DNA of 64,000 bases from Eurosta solidaginis (lineage: Eukaryota > Arthropoda > Insecta > Diptera > Tephritidae): contig NW_027136914.1 in assembly GCF_040869045.1 (NCBI RefSeq), forward strand, positions 248,001-312,000. Reading direction: 5' to 3'. Shown here piece by piece: positions 47,026-56,502 of the stretch (positions are counted from its first letter, which is position 1; every line of letters starts with the position of its first letter). The position numbers were made by a program, and so were the translations under genes. The notes under the pieces are model-generated. The model saw nothing but the letters and a program-made list of their open reading frames with translations, ran no database searches and had not been told where the DNA came from.

Positions 47026-47778
47026 AATCTGGTTATTGCTATTCTAACTTCGCCATAATCGGGCGGGGGGACATATATTCCATCATCATCGATTGCGGGA
47101 TTGGGTTCTTCATCACATCATCGGGTATTCCCTCCATAATCTAAGCACTATCTGGACATCAGTTACAAGGTCGCCGTTTTCATTTCTACAGGAGTTTGCC
47201 CCGGTCTTAAAACCTTCCGTCTGTCGCCGTATTTTTTGGTAAAATTTTTGGGCGTTATTCCTGGTGGCTAGCAGCTCAAGCTCCTCGCGCTCACGCCTTT
47301 CTGCTTCTGCTTTTTTCTTCCCGAAAAGGCGTCTCGCTTCCCTTTTCAACTCACGATAACGTTCACACACTCCTCTTGTCGCGCTCGCTTTTAACGTAGC
47401 CCTGTAGGCAGCGTCTTTGCTTTCGGTTACAACGCGGCATTATTCATCATACCAGTTGTTTTTTCGTGACCGCCGGTAACAAATTTTTTCCTCGGCGGCA
47501 GTACGAAGTGCTTTGGATATATGCTCTCACTGCTGCTGTATTCCTTCAGGATGAGTTGTGCTCTCAGAGAGCAGGTGTGAGAGCCGAGTTGCGAAATCAT
47601 TGGCAGTCTGTTGTGATTGAAGCTTTTCGACGTCTAGCTCTCCTTGTGTTTTTTGTTCCTCGGTTTTAGCCGCGTTGAGGCGGGTGCGTATTTGGGCTGC
47701 AACGAGATAATGGTCCGAGTCGATGTTTAGTCCTCGGATCGTGCGCACATCTAAAACACTGGAGGCATGCCGTCCGTC
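47026..47778 (-). pseudogene. RTE copy 2, 5' part (endonuclease end and linker)
   Basis: The frame at 47527-47778 has DGRHASSVLDVRTIRG, IDSDHYLVAAQIRTRLN and the linker to LSHLLSESTTHPEG. The frame at 47113-47370 continues with ERYRELKREARRLFGKKKA and FKTGANSCRNENGDLV. The sequence ends at the host RTE copy. Confidence 0.8.
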
Positions 47779-48500
47779 GCGTATTCTAACGACATTCATA
47801 TAATTAGCCTGCACGCTCGCGCCGTTAGTTTTTTTTACTCCCAACTGGAAAAGGAAGTGGATTTGGTGGTGAATGAGGACAAAAAGGAGTACCTGCTCTC
47901 ATCAAGCAAATTGTGCCTTGGCAACCACGCCACCGTTGGCAGCCATAATTTTAAAATACTTAAGAAAAACTTCGTTTATTTGGGAACCAGCATTAACACA
48001 AACAACATCAGCTCTAAAATCCAGCGAAGAATCACTCTTGCCAACAAATGCTACTTTGGACTAAGTAGGCAACTGAAAAGGAAAGTCCTCTCAGGGCAAA
48101 CAAAAATCATGCTCTACAAGTCACTTATCGTACCCGTCCTGCTATATCGTGGACCATGCATGGACTATTACAACATCAGATTAAGCGGCTCTAGAAGTGT
48201 TCCAGAGAACAGTTCTTCGAAAGATTTACGAACCTCTACGCATTGGCGCTGACCAATACGAAGAATTTTTTATTATGAGCTATACGAGCTTTATACATGC
48301 ATCAACATAGTCAAGCGAAATAAAACCCAGCGGCTACGCTGGCTAGGCCATGTTATGCGAATGAAAGATGAAGCTCCGGCCAAGAAAGTATTTTTATTGG
48401 AACCCACCTATGGATGCAGAGGAAGAGGGTGGCCCCTGAAGTGGCTGGCATGCCTTGTTGGATGGCCATAACCGTTTAAATGGTTAACCGCCAAATAAGT
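47779..48500 (+). mobile_element. Host RTE copy (plus strand), right part
   Basis: The host copy resumes here with AYSNDIHIISLHARAVS (catalytic YADD degenerated to YSND), then QLEKEVDLVVNEDKKEYLLSS, NFVYLGTSIN and the thumb words RRITLANKCYFGLSRQ. A frame change follows, then TQRLRWLGHVM-type DNA to 48400 and the 3' end CCATAACCGTTTAAATGG (about 48466). Together with 42521-42662 it is one 5'-truncated copy of about 0.86 kb. Confidence 0.8.
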
Positions 48501-48712
48501 AACAGAAAGTGAAGAAGATAAAAAAGAAGATACAAGAGCAAAAAGGTAAAGAAAGAAAAAGGAAGGAAGAGAAATGAAAGGAAAGCAAAGAAAAGGAAAA
48601 GAAAGCAAAGAAAAGAAAAGGAAAAGAAAAGAAAGGAAAGGAAAAGAAAAGAAAAGAAAGGAAAGAAAAGGAAAGGAAAGGAAAGCGAGGGAAAGAAATG
48701 GAAAGACAATGA
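48501..48712 (+). repeat. Polypurine (GAAAAG/GGAAAG) tract
   Basis: About 210 bp are nearly pure purine on the plus strand, with units such as AAAGGAAAAG and AAAGAAAAGG. It starts just after the 3' end of the plus-strand RTE copy, so it may have grown from that element's tail. Confidence 0.8.
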
Positions 48713-48913
48713 TAACAATAACCGGATTGTCATTGATTGTTAATGCACTTGTCATACATTTATTCTTAATGAGATATCTCGTTATAATTTATTTGTTATC
48801 GGCCAATTATCGGGTTGTTATTGGCAAGGTATAGAGGAGTAAACTACTTTTCAAAGAGCCAAAAACTACCAATAGTTAATGTTATGTATAATGATTTACC
48901 GGTTTAATATCAA
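48713..48913. other. No gene seen
   Basis: Short AT-rich spacer with the degenerate GTTATCGG/GTTATTGG words that also continue past the next HINE element. Confidence 0.4.
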
Positions 48914-49449
48914 CAAGTAAGGATGGCTAAGTTCGGGTGTAACCGAACATTACATACTCAGCTGCCAAATTACAGCTCGAAAACTTTTACATTACCTTCT
49001 TTTAAAAGTGAGCGGTGCCACGCCCATTGTCCAAAATTTTACTAGTTTTCTATTCTGCATCATATGGTCAACCCACCTACCAAGTTTCATCGCTTTATCC
49101 GTCTTTGGCAATGACTTATGGCACTTTTTCGGTTTTTCGAAATTTTCGATATCGAAAAAGTGGATGTGGTTATAGTCCGCTTTCGTTTATTTTAAAAAGC
49201 GATCAGCGATGAGCGCGCAGGAACTTGCATACCAAATTTCATTAAGATACCTTAAAATTTACTCAAGTTATCGTGTTTACGGACAGACGGACGGACGGAC
49301 GGTCATGGCCAAATGAATTTCTTTTTTCGCTCAGATCATTTTGATATATAGAAGTCTATATCTATCTCAATTAGTTTATGCCGTTACTGGGTACCGTTGT
49401 GCGAACAAAATTAATAGACTCTGTGACCTCTGTTCAGCTGAGTATAAAA
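48914..49449 (-). mobile_element. Short HINE-type element, both ends present
   Basis: It starts CAAGTAAGGATGGC and has the perfect 3' hairpin GTTCGGGTGTAACCGAAC (48931-48948) and ATACTCAGCTGCC. It ends TTCAGCTGAGTATA. The flanks are A-rich (ATATCAA and AAAAAGTTT), agreeing with T/T insertion. It lacks the satellite and the middle of the longer copies, and is about 0.54 kb. Confidence 0.8.
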
Positions 49450-50317
49450 AGTTTAAGGAAAACACCGATTTGTTATCGAAAAGTTATTGAAAAATATATT
49501 TTTGTTATTGAAAAAATGTCAATGTTTTACTTGATTGGAAAATAAACCGATATTTTTTCGATAAATAATCGACATACCCGTAATTATTTTAAATAAAATT
49601 CGATGATTTTATGATAAAAGTCTATAACATATTGTGATTTTGTTTATTACACATCTTTAAATATTCGATAATAAACCGATAACACGTCCATAATTCCCCA
49701 ATAACTTAGCCCTTCAATAAAAATTGCTTTCGATAACAAATCGATATCACGTTGATAATATGCCAATTAAAATCTCATAATAATATCAGCCACATAAATT
49801 TTTGTATTCGTCTATAAATTTTTCCGAATCCTGCTAAGCGATTCCAAAATATTCCAGAAATTTTACTAAAATAGTTGCTAACTTAATCCCAAAATTATTT
49901 AAAATGGCTGAATATTTCACTGAACGCTACAGTATTATAAAAAAGTCTCGAAACTATCCCAAAACTGTCACTGAATCATCGAGTAATAATCTAAAAATTG
50001 TTCCTGAATAACAAGAAAGATATATGATCAGGAGGTAGAGTGGTGTTTCAGGGTTAAATTTTGTGGAATAACAATTATTTGCAGACCCATACAATAAACT
50101 TATATTAACTTTACATTTGTGTTAATTCTAACAGAGCAGAAGACAGATTTACTATTTCCGAAATTTATTTCGATAGCAAATCAAACAAACCATTGCAAAT
50201 ACGATCCAAGTGATAGTGCGACAAATTGTTTTGAAATTCCTGAACAACGGAGAGGAAAACTTCTTCTCATTGCTAAATACCTTACGGAGAAGAAGGAAAA
50301 CATAAATTGTATTTATG
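49450..50317. other. Degenerate ATCGATAA-type repeat, no gene
   Basis: From 49460 to about 49800, words such as TTATCGAAAAG, CGATAAATAATCGA and AACCGATAAC recur. The 70-residue plus frame at 50119-50331 has no known motif. Confidence 0.45.
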
Positions 50318-51700
50318 TTAGATGTAGTTGACCGGTCTGTAAGGACCCCACATAGATTGCACGAGTCCATAGCGTTACCAGAACTTTTTCCGATAACCAT
50401 ATTGAAACACCCCTTCAGAAACCAGGGCCTTTAAAAAACAACTCTATCCTCTTGACAAACTCTAACAACTTTTTGGGATCTATTCCACTTACTGCTTCTG
50501 CCTGTCAAGATAGATCGTTTCTTCTTTTACACACACAACCTGTATCTGCTGTCCCTGGTTAGGTATAATTTAAAAACATGTGACGCTAGAAGGTAGTGTC
50601 CAGTTAGAATATCCGTAATGAGCCTTCGGTCGTTTCATTTTAATAATAACCGTAACTTTATAAGTCTAAGGTTGTAGAACCTGAGCATGATCTCTGAAAT
50701 TTTGCAGCTCCGCGCCTTCTCTTAATATCACCTAAAATAAATGGGACGCCTGCGGTAGTTTCGAGGGATGCGCCCTATTTAGCTAGCTCATCCGTTTTTT
50801 TTTTTCTTTTTTATGTATTTCCTAATACGTATGTATATTTCCCCATATCACGATTTTTTCCAGGAATTGCCTACACCCTAACGCATTTTTAGATATTGTG
50901 CTGTAAGAGATTGACGCCTTAATTGCTGCTTGGCTGTCTATATATAAATTATGAGGCGACTGTAGTTCAAGCTCTTTTTCTCCAGTGTTTTTTCTTCTAG
51001 ATCCGGTACGTCCCGGTAACAACCACAATTAAGGTGGAAGCTAGACCATTTCTGGAACAATTTAGCATGACCATATTGAACATTCTAGGCCATTTCACCC
51101 CTTCGTCGCCTAGTTCCATGAGAAACTTGTAGTTGCCAGAGCTTTGAGTGCTAAAGAAACAAGATTCGCCACGGGTAGTTGACGTTGGCAATTTAGTTGC
51201 AGAAGCTATAAATTGCGCTGGCAATCCATTTAAAGCGTTACGTTACATAACCTCTTGAATCATTGGGTATTTTAGTCACCTCCTACGATAGGCATACATG
51301 TCGTGGGTGAATTTTAAGCCTCCTAGTCCCCTGGGGGTTGTATCACCTCGTCTTCCAATCGAACGCCCTTGCGCCAACCTTCCACCTCTATGGTATTTGA
51401 TGACGCTGTACTATTTTAGCAGTATGATCTGCTCTCAAGCTGCTGCAAGGCATTGAGTCTCGTTGCAGTTGTTATCGCTGTATTCGCGTTGAAGCCTTCT
51501 TTACTCTCTCATCCACATTTGGCTTCCACGACAACTTACTGTCTAGAATGGTTCTTACAGATTGCTACATATTTGATACAAGGTTCATTCTGCAGGGTCA
51601 GACCTTGGAGCTAAGGTCCAGAACAACTCCGGACCTTATACCTCCTAATAAACAAGACCATATCTCTCTTCGTCGCGTTAGCGCTCAACCCAAAATTAGG
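50318..51700 (-). pseudogene. RNase H-bearing LINE (LOA/I-like), 3' half
   Basis: Reading the minus strand from 51700: RT thumb words (FTRKYKV, GQTL-type DNA near 51590), the connecting region ALNGLPAQFIASATKLP (51140-51240), RNase H word LYIDSQAAIKASISYSTIS (50870-50965), then DILTGHYLLASHVFKL (50555-50620) and the 3' region DPKKLLEFVKRIELFF (50430-50490). Frames are broken throughout. The order thumb, RNase H, C-terminal motif and the 3' untranslated words (GACCCCACATAG) match the copies at 53327 and 60854. Confidence 0.65.
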
Positions 51701-52826
51701 TGCCCAGGTGTTTATATCCCCATGTGCCTAATCTATCAAAGAGCTGATATGAACAGGTTTATGCATTATGCTGTCTTTCTAGAAGCGGTAACTAACCGAA
51801 AGTATTGTTGTTGTTTAAAGCAAGACATGTCCTTATAGAAGTGAAATCCGAGGTAAAATTTAAGAAGTTTGTTTCTTAAAAATATGTTTACATATTACCT
51901 AATATGCCTTCACACTACAGCTAAGTATATAACGGCATCAGCAACAACAACAGTAATGCAATGCATTTATAAAACTTTTTGCTTGGTACTTCAGAAACAT
52001 TACAAATTTTATACGCTTAAATTGGAAATGTAACTTAATTAATTTGACATGCAAATACGTTGAGTACTCAGGAAAAACGATTTAAAACGCTGTTGTTGTA
52101 TTATGTTTACTTACTTACGTATAACCATTTTTTGCATGTGTGTGTGTATGTTCATATGTATTGCTTGCATTTGTTATTGTTATTGTTTTGTTTTTTTTTT
52201 TGTGCGCCTTTTTGTTTGTCAACAATTTCGCCTTCGTGTCGTATGATGTTAAGCATAGACGCAATAGCAGCAGTGCCTGAGTGAATTTATTTGATTGGAT
52301 TAAATGTAGCAGTAGTAGTGATGCCACTTTACTTGTAAGTAAGCAATTTTTCGACTGCCATAACTAGGTACAATATATATTTGTATGCGTGCATTTGCAA
52401 TCAACGACGACAAAGTAAATTTGCTCAATTTATGCCGGAAGGCAATGTTGCAACAACGACAGCACTCACCATACTTATAAACATAACTCTATATACACGT
52501 ATATATATACAATTGCAGCCTATACATTTACAATGATACATACATACATATATACATAATTATATAGAAATATACAATACCATAGCGCTTTCGACGTTAA
52601 TTGTACAGTTGGTTGGTCTATTGGTACTCGAAAAATGTTAACTAATTGAATTGCGCTACAACTCTCTGTTACAAATAACAAGGTTAGGAGGCATGACAAA
52701 ATGGCAAAATGATAAAAGGCAACCATTCAAAATTTGCTGTGGCTTTAGTTGGTAAACATAAAATTTCTTATAGCCCGTTGTGTTTGGTGTGAAAAGTAAT
52801 TAAGGAATCAAATGCGATAAAAAAAA
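51701..52826. other. No gene seen
   Basis: AT-rich sequence with short runs of TGTGTG and TACATA; nothing assignable. Confidence 0.4.
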
Positions 52827-53312
52827 ACAAGTAAGGAAGGCAAAGTTCGGGTGTAATCGAACATTAAATACTCAGCTGCCAAATTGCAGCTTGCAAAACT
52901 TTTAAATTACCTTCTTTTAAAAGTGGGCGGTGCCACCCCCATTGTCCAAAATTTTACTAATTTTCTATTCTGCGTCATAAGGTCAACCAACCACCAAGTT
53001 TTCATCGCTATATCTGTCTTTGGTAATACATTATCGCACTTTTTAGGTTTTTCGAAAGTTTTGATATCGAAAAAGTGGGCGTGGTTATAGTTCCATTTCG
53101 TTCATTTTAAACAGCGACTTGAAATACGTGCCCAGGAACTTACATACCAAATTTCATTAAGATATCTTAAAATTTACTCAAGTTATCGTGTTTACGGACA
53201 GACGGACGTACATGACTAAATGAATTTCTTTTTTCGCCCAGATCATTTTGATATATAGAAGTCTATATCTATCTCGATTAGTATATGCCATTATGCTATG
53301 CTAAGCTGATTA
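52827..53312 (-). mobile_element. Short HINE-type element
   Basis: It starts CAAGTAAGGAAGGC after an A-run and has GTTCGGGTGTAATCGAAC (one mismatch in the hairpin) and ATACTCAGCTGCC. The interior aligns with the copy at 48914. The 5' end is decayed near 53310. Confidence 0.75.
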
Positions 53313-53326
53313 TGTATAAAAACGAC

Positions 53327-54011
53327 TTTGTTTGATGTACCCATTGAAAACCAAACGAAAATGCAATATATTAAATCTTGTTTAGGCCAGCACCCTAATA
53401 CATTATGTTGGGACGTGATGTACACCGATGGTTCTGAAATAGTGAAAGGAGTAGCGTCTGCGGTATATTGTGCTGATCCGAAAATAAACAGATCCTACAA
53501 GCTGTAGCGTTTTCCAAGCGGAAATATTAGCCGTAACCAAAGCAGTAGAAGCAGGTAAGAGGTGCACATGATCGACCAAGCGGGAAAGGCGCGGGTTCAA
53601 TCGCGGGGTTGTAAAGTGTGGACAGTTATGTGTAGGTCTTACAAAGTTAGACTAACACAGTTGCTCTATCATTAAAAAGAGAGGACTGTAGACTCATGCC
53701 GGGTATTCTGACTGGATACTGCCTTCTGGCGTCACATGCCTTTAAATTAGGCTTGGTCAGTGATAGCAGATGTAGGAAGTGCGGCTTGGAGGAGGAAACG
53801 ATCGAGCACGTTCTGTGCTCGTGCCCTGCACTTGCCAGGCTAAGACTCCAACTATTAGGAGTGATACAGCTGTCAGATCTAAGAGCAGTAAGTGGCTTAA
53901 GTCCTAGAAAGCTTCTAGTATTGGCCAAGAGGTCGAATTTATTTTATAACATAGGTCCTGGTTTTTGTTAGGGTTATACAGTTTGGTAGTTAAAACAAAC
54001 TTCTGTTAACA
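53327..54011 (+). pseudogene. RNase H-bearing LINE, 3' end (plus)
   Basis: An RNase H start is visible as WDVMYTDGSEIVKG and CADPKINRSYK (about 53406-53505), followed by AEILAVTKAVEA-type DNA in another frame. A 100-bp stretch of unclear origin (53558-53645) follows, then an intact C-terminal frame (53696-53971) with ILTGYCLLASHAFKL, CRKCGLEEETIEHVLCSCP (a CCHC-like finger), SPRKLLVLAKRS and YNIGPGFC. The 3' untranslated part ends at 54011 at an LTR. Confidence 0.7.
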
Positions 54012-54104
54012 CTACTATCACGATGGCATATCTACTTACGTTTGTCAGAGTTCCGAATAATTAATTAGACGCACGCTAGTTTATTTAATGTTAAATGAAG
54101 AAAG
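54012..54104 (-). mobile_element. Partial LTR of the Gypsy-type element
   Basis: TATCACGATGGCATATC to GAAGAAAGTA is the reverse complement of the last part of the 261-bp LTR described at 55157. It joins the LINE after CTAC, the same junction base that is found inverted at 60853/60854. It ends abruptly near 54104. Confidence 0.8.
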
Positions 54105-54369
54105 TAAATTATTAGGACTTAACGACTACGACGGAGTTGGGGCTAAATTTTCGGAGAATATTTCTTATTCCATTTATAAAAGCTGTTCCGCCCAAATAGA
54201 TTTTGTGGCTTGGCATACCCCTGGGTTGCGTTTCTGTCATAAAAAATTCGTCTTGGCCCTATTTGAGTCCTTGTAGGACCGAAAAGGGACTAGTCGTCTT
54301 ATGGTCCCATATGGGTACAAAGAGGTTTGGTCCTGTCGATACTACTAATCATTAGATATAATTTTTTAC
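54105..54369. other. No gene seen
   Basis: Moderately GC-richer patch without a recognised motif (frame 54088-54276 is probably chance). Confidence 0.35.
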
Positions 54370-54605
54370 TCCGCTCTGCCATTATGTGATGGTTCATAAA
54401 TATTTCGAATAGCTTTTGTGAAACACTTTCACAGAAGATAAATTTGATGCTGTCAACTGTGAGGTATCTAAATTACATATATGGCAGGATGGGTATAAAA
54501 AAGACTTGTAGAGCACAATATTTATTTCTGAGACATCGTTACACTTTCTAATTGTCGACTGATGTGGAGCTGGCTGACATAAAGGTTTCACAGGATACAT
54601 GTTCA
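54370..54605 (-). pseudogene. Ancient RTE-like RT thumb fragment
   Basis: Plus-strand words ATATGGCAGGATGGGTATAA and GACTTGTAGAGCACAATA match ATAGCAGGACGGGTACGATA and GACTTGTAGAGTATGATT at 43111-43150. It has diverged strongly and has no frame. Confidence 0.5.
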
Positions 54606-55084
54606 ATGGAATCTCAATAAGAAATCTGTCTTGAGGATCATTCTTTCTGAGGAATGATCAGCCCATTTAAGCTGCGAAACATGATCGGATACGTTGTAAG
54701 CGTCTTAAGCCACAACAGGCTATGGGATCAGGTATGACGAAGAAAATGACAAAGACAGCCCAAAAGGGGGTCCTATGCCCTTGTAGACGACTAGCATCTA
54801 AACGGTTATGCGCCAATCAAGTAAATAAGTTTCCTGTGGACCGTATTATATGGGGTGGAAAATTCCACTTGAATTCCGCAAACATTGAGGGACGAGGAGG
54901 TGCCGAACTCCGAACAAGTTGATAGAAAAAGTGGGAAATCAAATTTACTCACCCCTTGATTCTTAAGAAAGCTTGCACTTTATATGTGCAAATCTTCAAA
55001 CAAAAATTCAATGAATTTTTAAAAAATTCAGATTGAATTCCAGTGCCGATTAACTGGCATCCTCTTTCCACAGCGACATATTCA
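54606..55084. other. No gene; possible RTE 3' tail
   Basis: At about 54799-54830, CTAAACGGTTATGCGCCAAT followed by CAAGTAAATAAG resembles the plus-strand 3' end of RTE copies. The rest is unassigned. Confidence 0.35.
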
Positions 55085-55156
55085 TGTTATGTTAGGTTAG
55101 GTCAGATTAAACTACCCTATCCATAAGGACCTCACATAAAATGGATGAGACCGTAG
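55085..55156 (-). pseudogene. 3' UTR and tail of RNase H-bearing LINE, target of the LTR element
   Basis: On the plus strand, GTTAGGTTAGG (tail) is followed by AAGGACCTCACATAAAATGG and GAGACCGTAG. These are the last bases of the minus-strand LINE copy whose upstream part lies at 60854-61048. Confidence 0.7.
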
Positions 55157-55417
55157 TGTCAGCCGACATGGCAACTCTAACTAAGTAAAAGACGATTTGA
55201 AGAGAGAAATGAAATGAGCGAGACGAAGCAGTCTGTCTCGAACCTTCAGAACGAAACGTCGTATTTAACAAAATCATAATTCACTTAAATTACATTAAAG
55301 TGTATATTCATTATTTCTAATAATCATACTTTCTTCATTTAACATTAAATAAACTAGCGTGCGTCTAATTAATTATTCGGAACTCTGACAAACGTAAGTA
55401 GATATGCCATCGTGATA
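55157..55417 (+). repeat. 5' LTR of element 1
   Basis: Direct repeat of 60593-60853; TGTCAGCC at the start, CGTGATA at the end. Equal length and no difference seen by eye suggest recent insertion. Confidence 0.9.
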
Positions 55418-55971
55418 ATATCAGAAGTGTGCGAAACCTATGCCACATAAGGATTGTCGCGTTAATAATAATTCGAGCATATTATAACAAATGTGAAAAA
55501 AATCTTTGCAACAATAAAAAGAAGTGTTGTGTTAATGATAAAATGCATTGAAAAACGAAAGCGTGCATAGTAAATAGTCATATATGTACATATGTACGAG
55601 GAAAAAAGTCCAACCGTGTCGAAAAACGTACAACGAAGTAGAAAAATTGCGTCGAAATTGTGAAATTGCAAAACACGAAAAAAATAAAAGAAACGGTAGT
55701 ATACATACACACATAAATGTACATGCGTCTATATGTACATACGAACGTGCAACGCGTCGAGTTTGCAACGAACGGTCGGTTAAATTGAAAATTCTACGAC
55801 TTTAGAGTTTCATCATAAAAACGAAAGGGATAGCGAAAATATTCCTATACTAAAACATATATGTGTTTATGTTGTATGCAAGAGCGTCGTTTCAACCATT
55901 TTAAAACATCGCAAAACTTCTCAACTCGTAAAAGCTGAACTCGCATTTTCAATTTCTAATTAGACAAAAAC
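55418..55971 (+). promoter_or_regulatory. Leader of element 1 (5' untranslated region)
   Basis: Between the 5' LTR and gag. It starts with a possible primer binding site (about 55421-55438) and has no coding frame of its own. Confidence 0.6.
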
Positions 55972-56472
55972 ATGAACTTTCGTAGTATGACAGTTAATGA
56001 TCTGCGCAACAGATGTCGCGAGCGCGGAATTGCAAAGACGGGAAAAAAACACACTTTAATCGAACGACTCGAAGAATATGCAAATGTAAACAAAACCGCG
56101 AACGCGAACGCAAATGATACATTTATGAGTGCAAATGAAACGATGCTAATGCAAAGAATAAATGAATTAGAAAAAACAATTACCGATTTGCAAGTGAGTG
56201 TAACGCAACGTGAGTGTGAAATGCCAACGCAAAGCAAAAGCACTCAAGTAGTATCTGAACTTCGTCCGTCGGTTGGTTCGTCACCACAGTCCGAACAAAT
56301 TACAAGTTGCATAAATTCGTTTGTTTCGGTACCGCTTACGTGCGTGCCGCCAACTAGTGTATCATATACACACGCACATTCATCGCGAATGAGTACAAAT
56401 ATTCAACCACCGTATATATCAATAGCAAATGACGTGCACCCGTATATGCAAGTCAACGAGAATTCTTATTAG
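55972..56472 (+). CDS. gag: Gag N-terminal part with SAP-like motif (element 1)
   Basis: The 166-residue product begins MNFRSMTVNDLRNRCRERG, followed by GIAKTGKKHTLIERLEEY (residues about 20-37). This spacing of hydrophobics and GKK fits a SAP-type helix-extension-helix, a DNA-binding module. A likely coiled coil follows (MLMQRINELEKTITDLQV, about residues 60-77), then a low-complexity Ser/Thr/Pro part. A TAG at 56470-56472 ends this frame, but the same frame is open again immediately and carries the rest of Gag. So this is either a mutation or a regulated stop. Context favours mutation, because another stop in this copy is absent from its twin. Confidence 0.75.
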   Translation: MNFRSMTVNDLRNRCRERGIAKTGKKHTLIERLEEYANVNKTANANANDTFMSANETMLMQRINELEKTITDLQVSVTQRECEMPTQSKSTQVVSELRPSVGSSPQSEQITSCINSFVSVPLTCVPPTSVSYTHAHSSRMSTNIQPPYISIANDVHPYMQVNENSY

Positions 56473-56502
56473 AATAGTGAGAATATTCACAGTGTAAATT
56501 AT

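Larger units (their letters stand above)
42663..47778 (-). mobile_element. RTE-like LINE, copy 2 (minus), interrupted by a HINE element
   Basis: The 3' end (ACTT-repeat tail) is at about 42663, and the 5' end at 47778 is truncated inside the endonuclease. A HINE at 44182-47019 splits the reverse transcriptase. The flanks GCGTATGCTAAC (42651-42662) and GCGTATTCTAAC (47779-47790) form a 12-bp target duplication with one mismatch. This copy retains the 232-bp and 116-bp segments missing in copy 1, and serves as the reference for them. Confidence 0.85.

Noticed and set aside
54012..54104. A solo LTR
   Set aside because: Only about a third of the LTR is present and its LINE junction is an inverted copy of 60853/60854, so duplication explains it better.
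55090..55105. TTAGG-like telomere repeat (GTTAGGTTAGG)
   Set aside because: Only two units, at the tail of a LINE 3' UTR; flies lack TTAGG telomeres.
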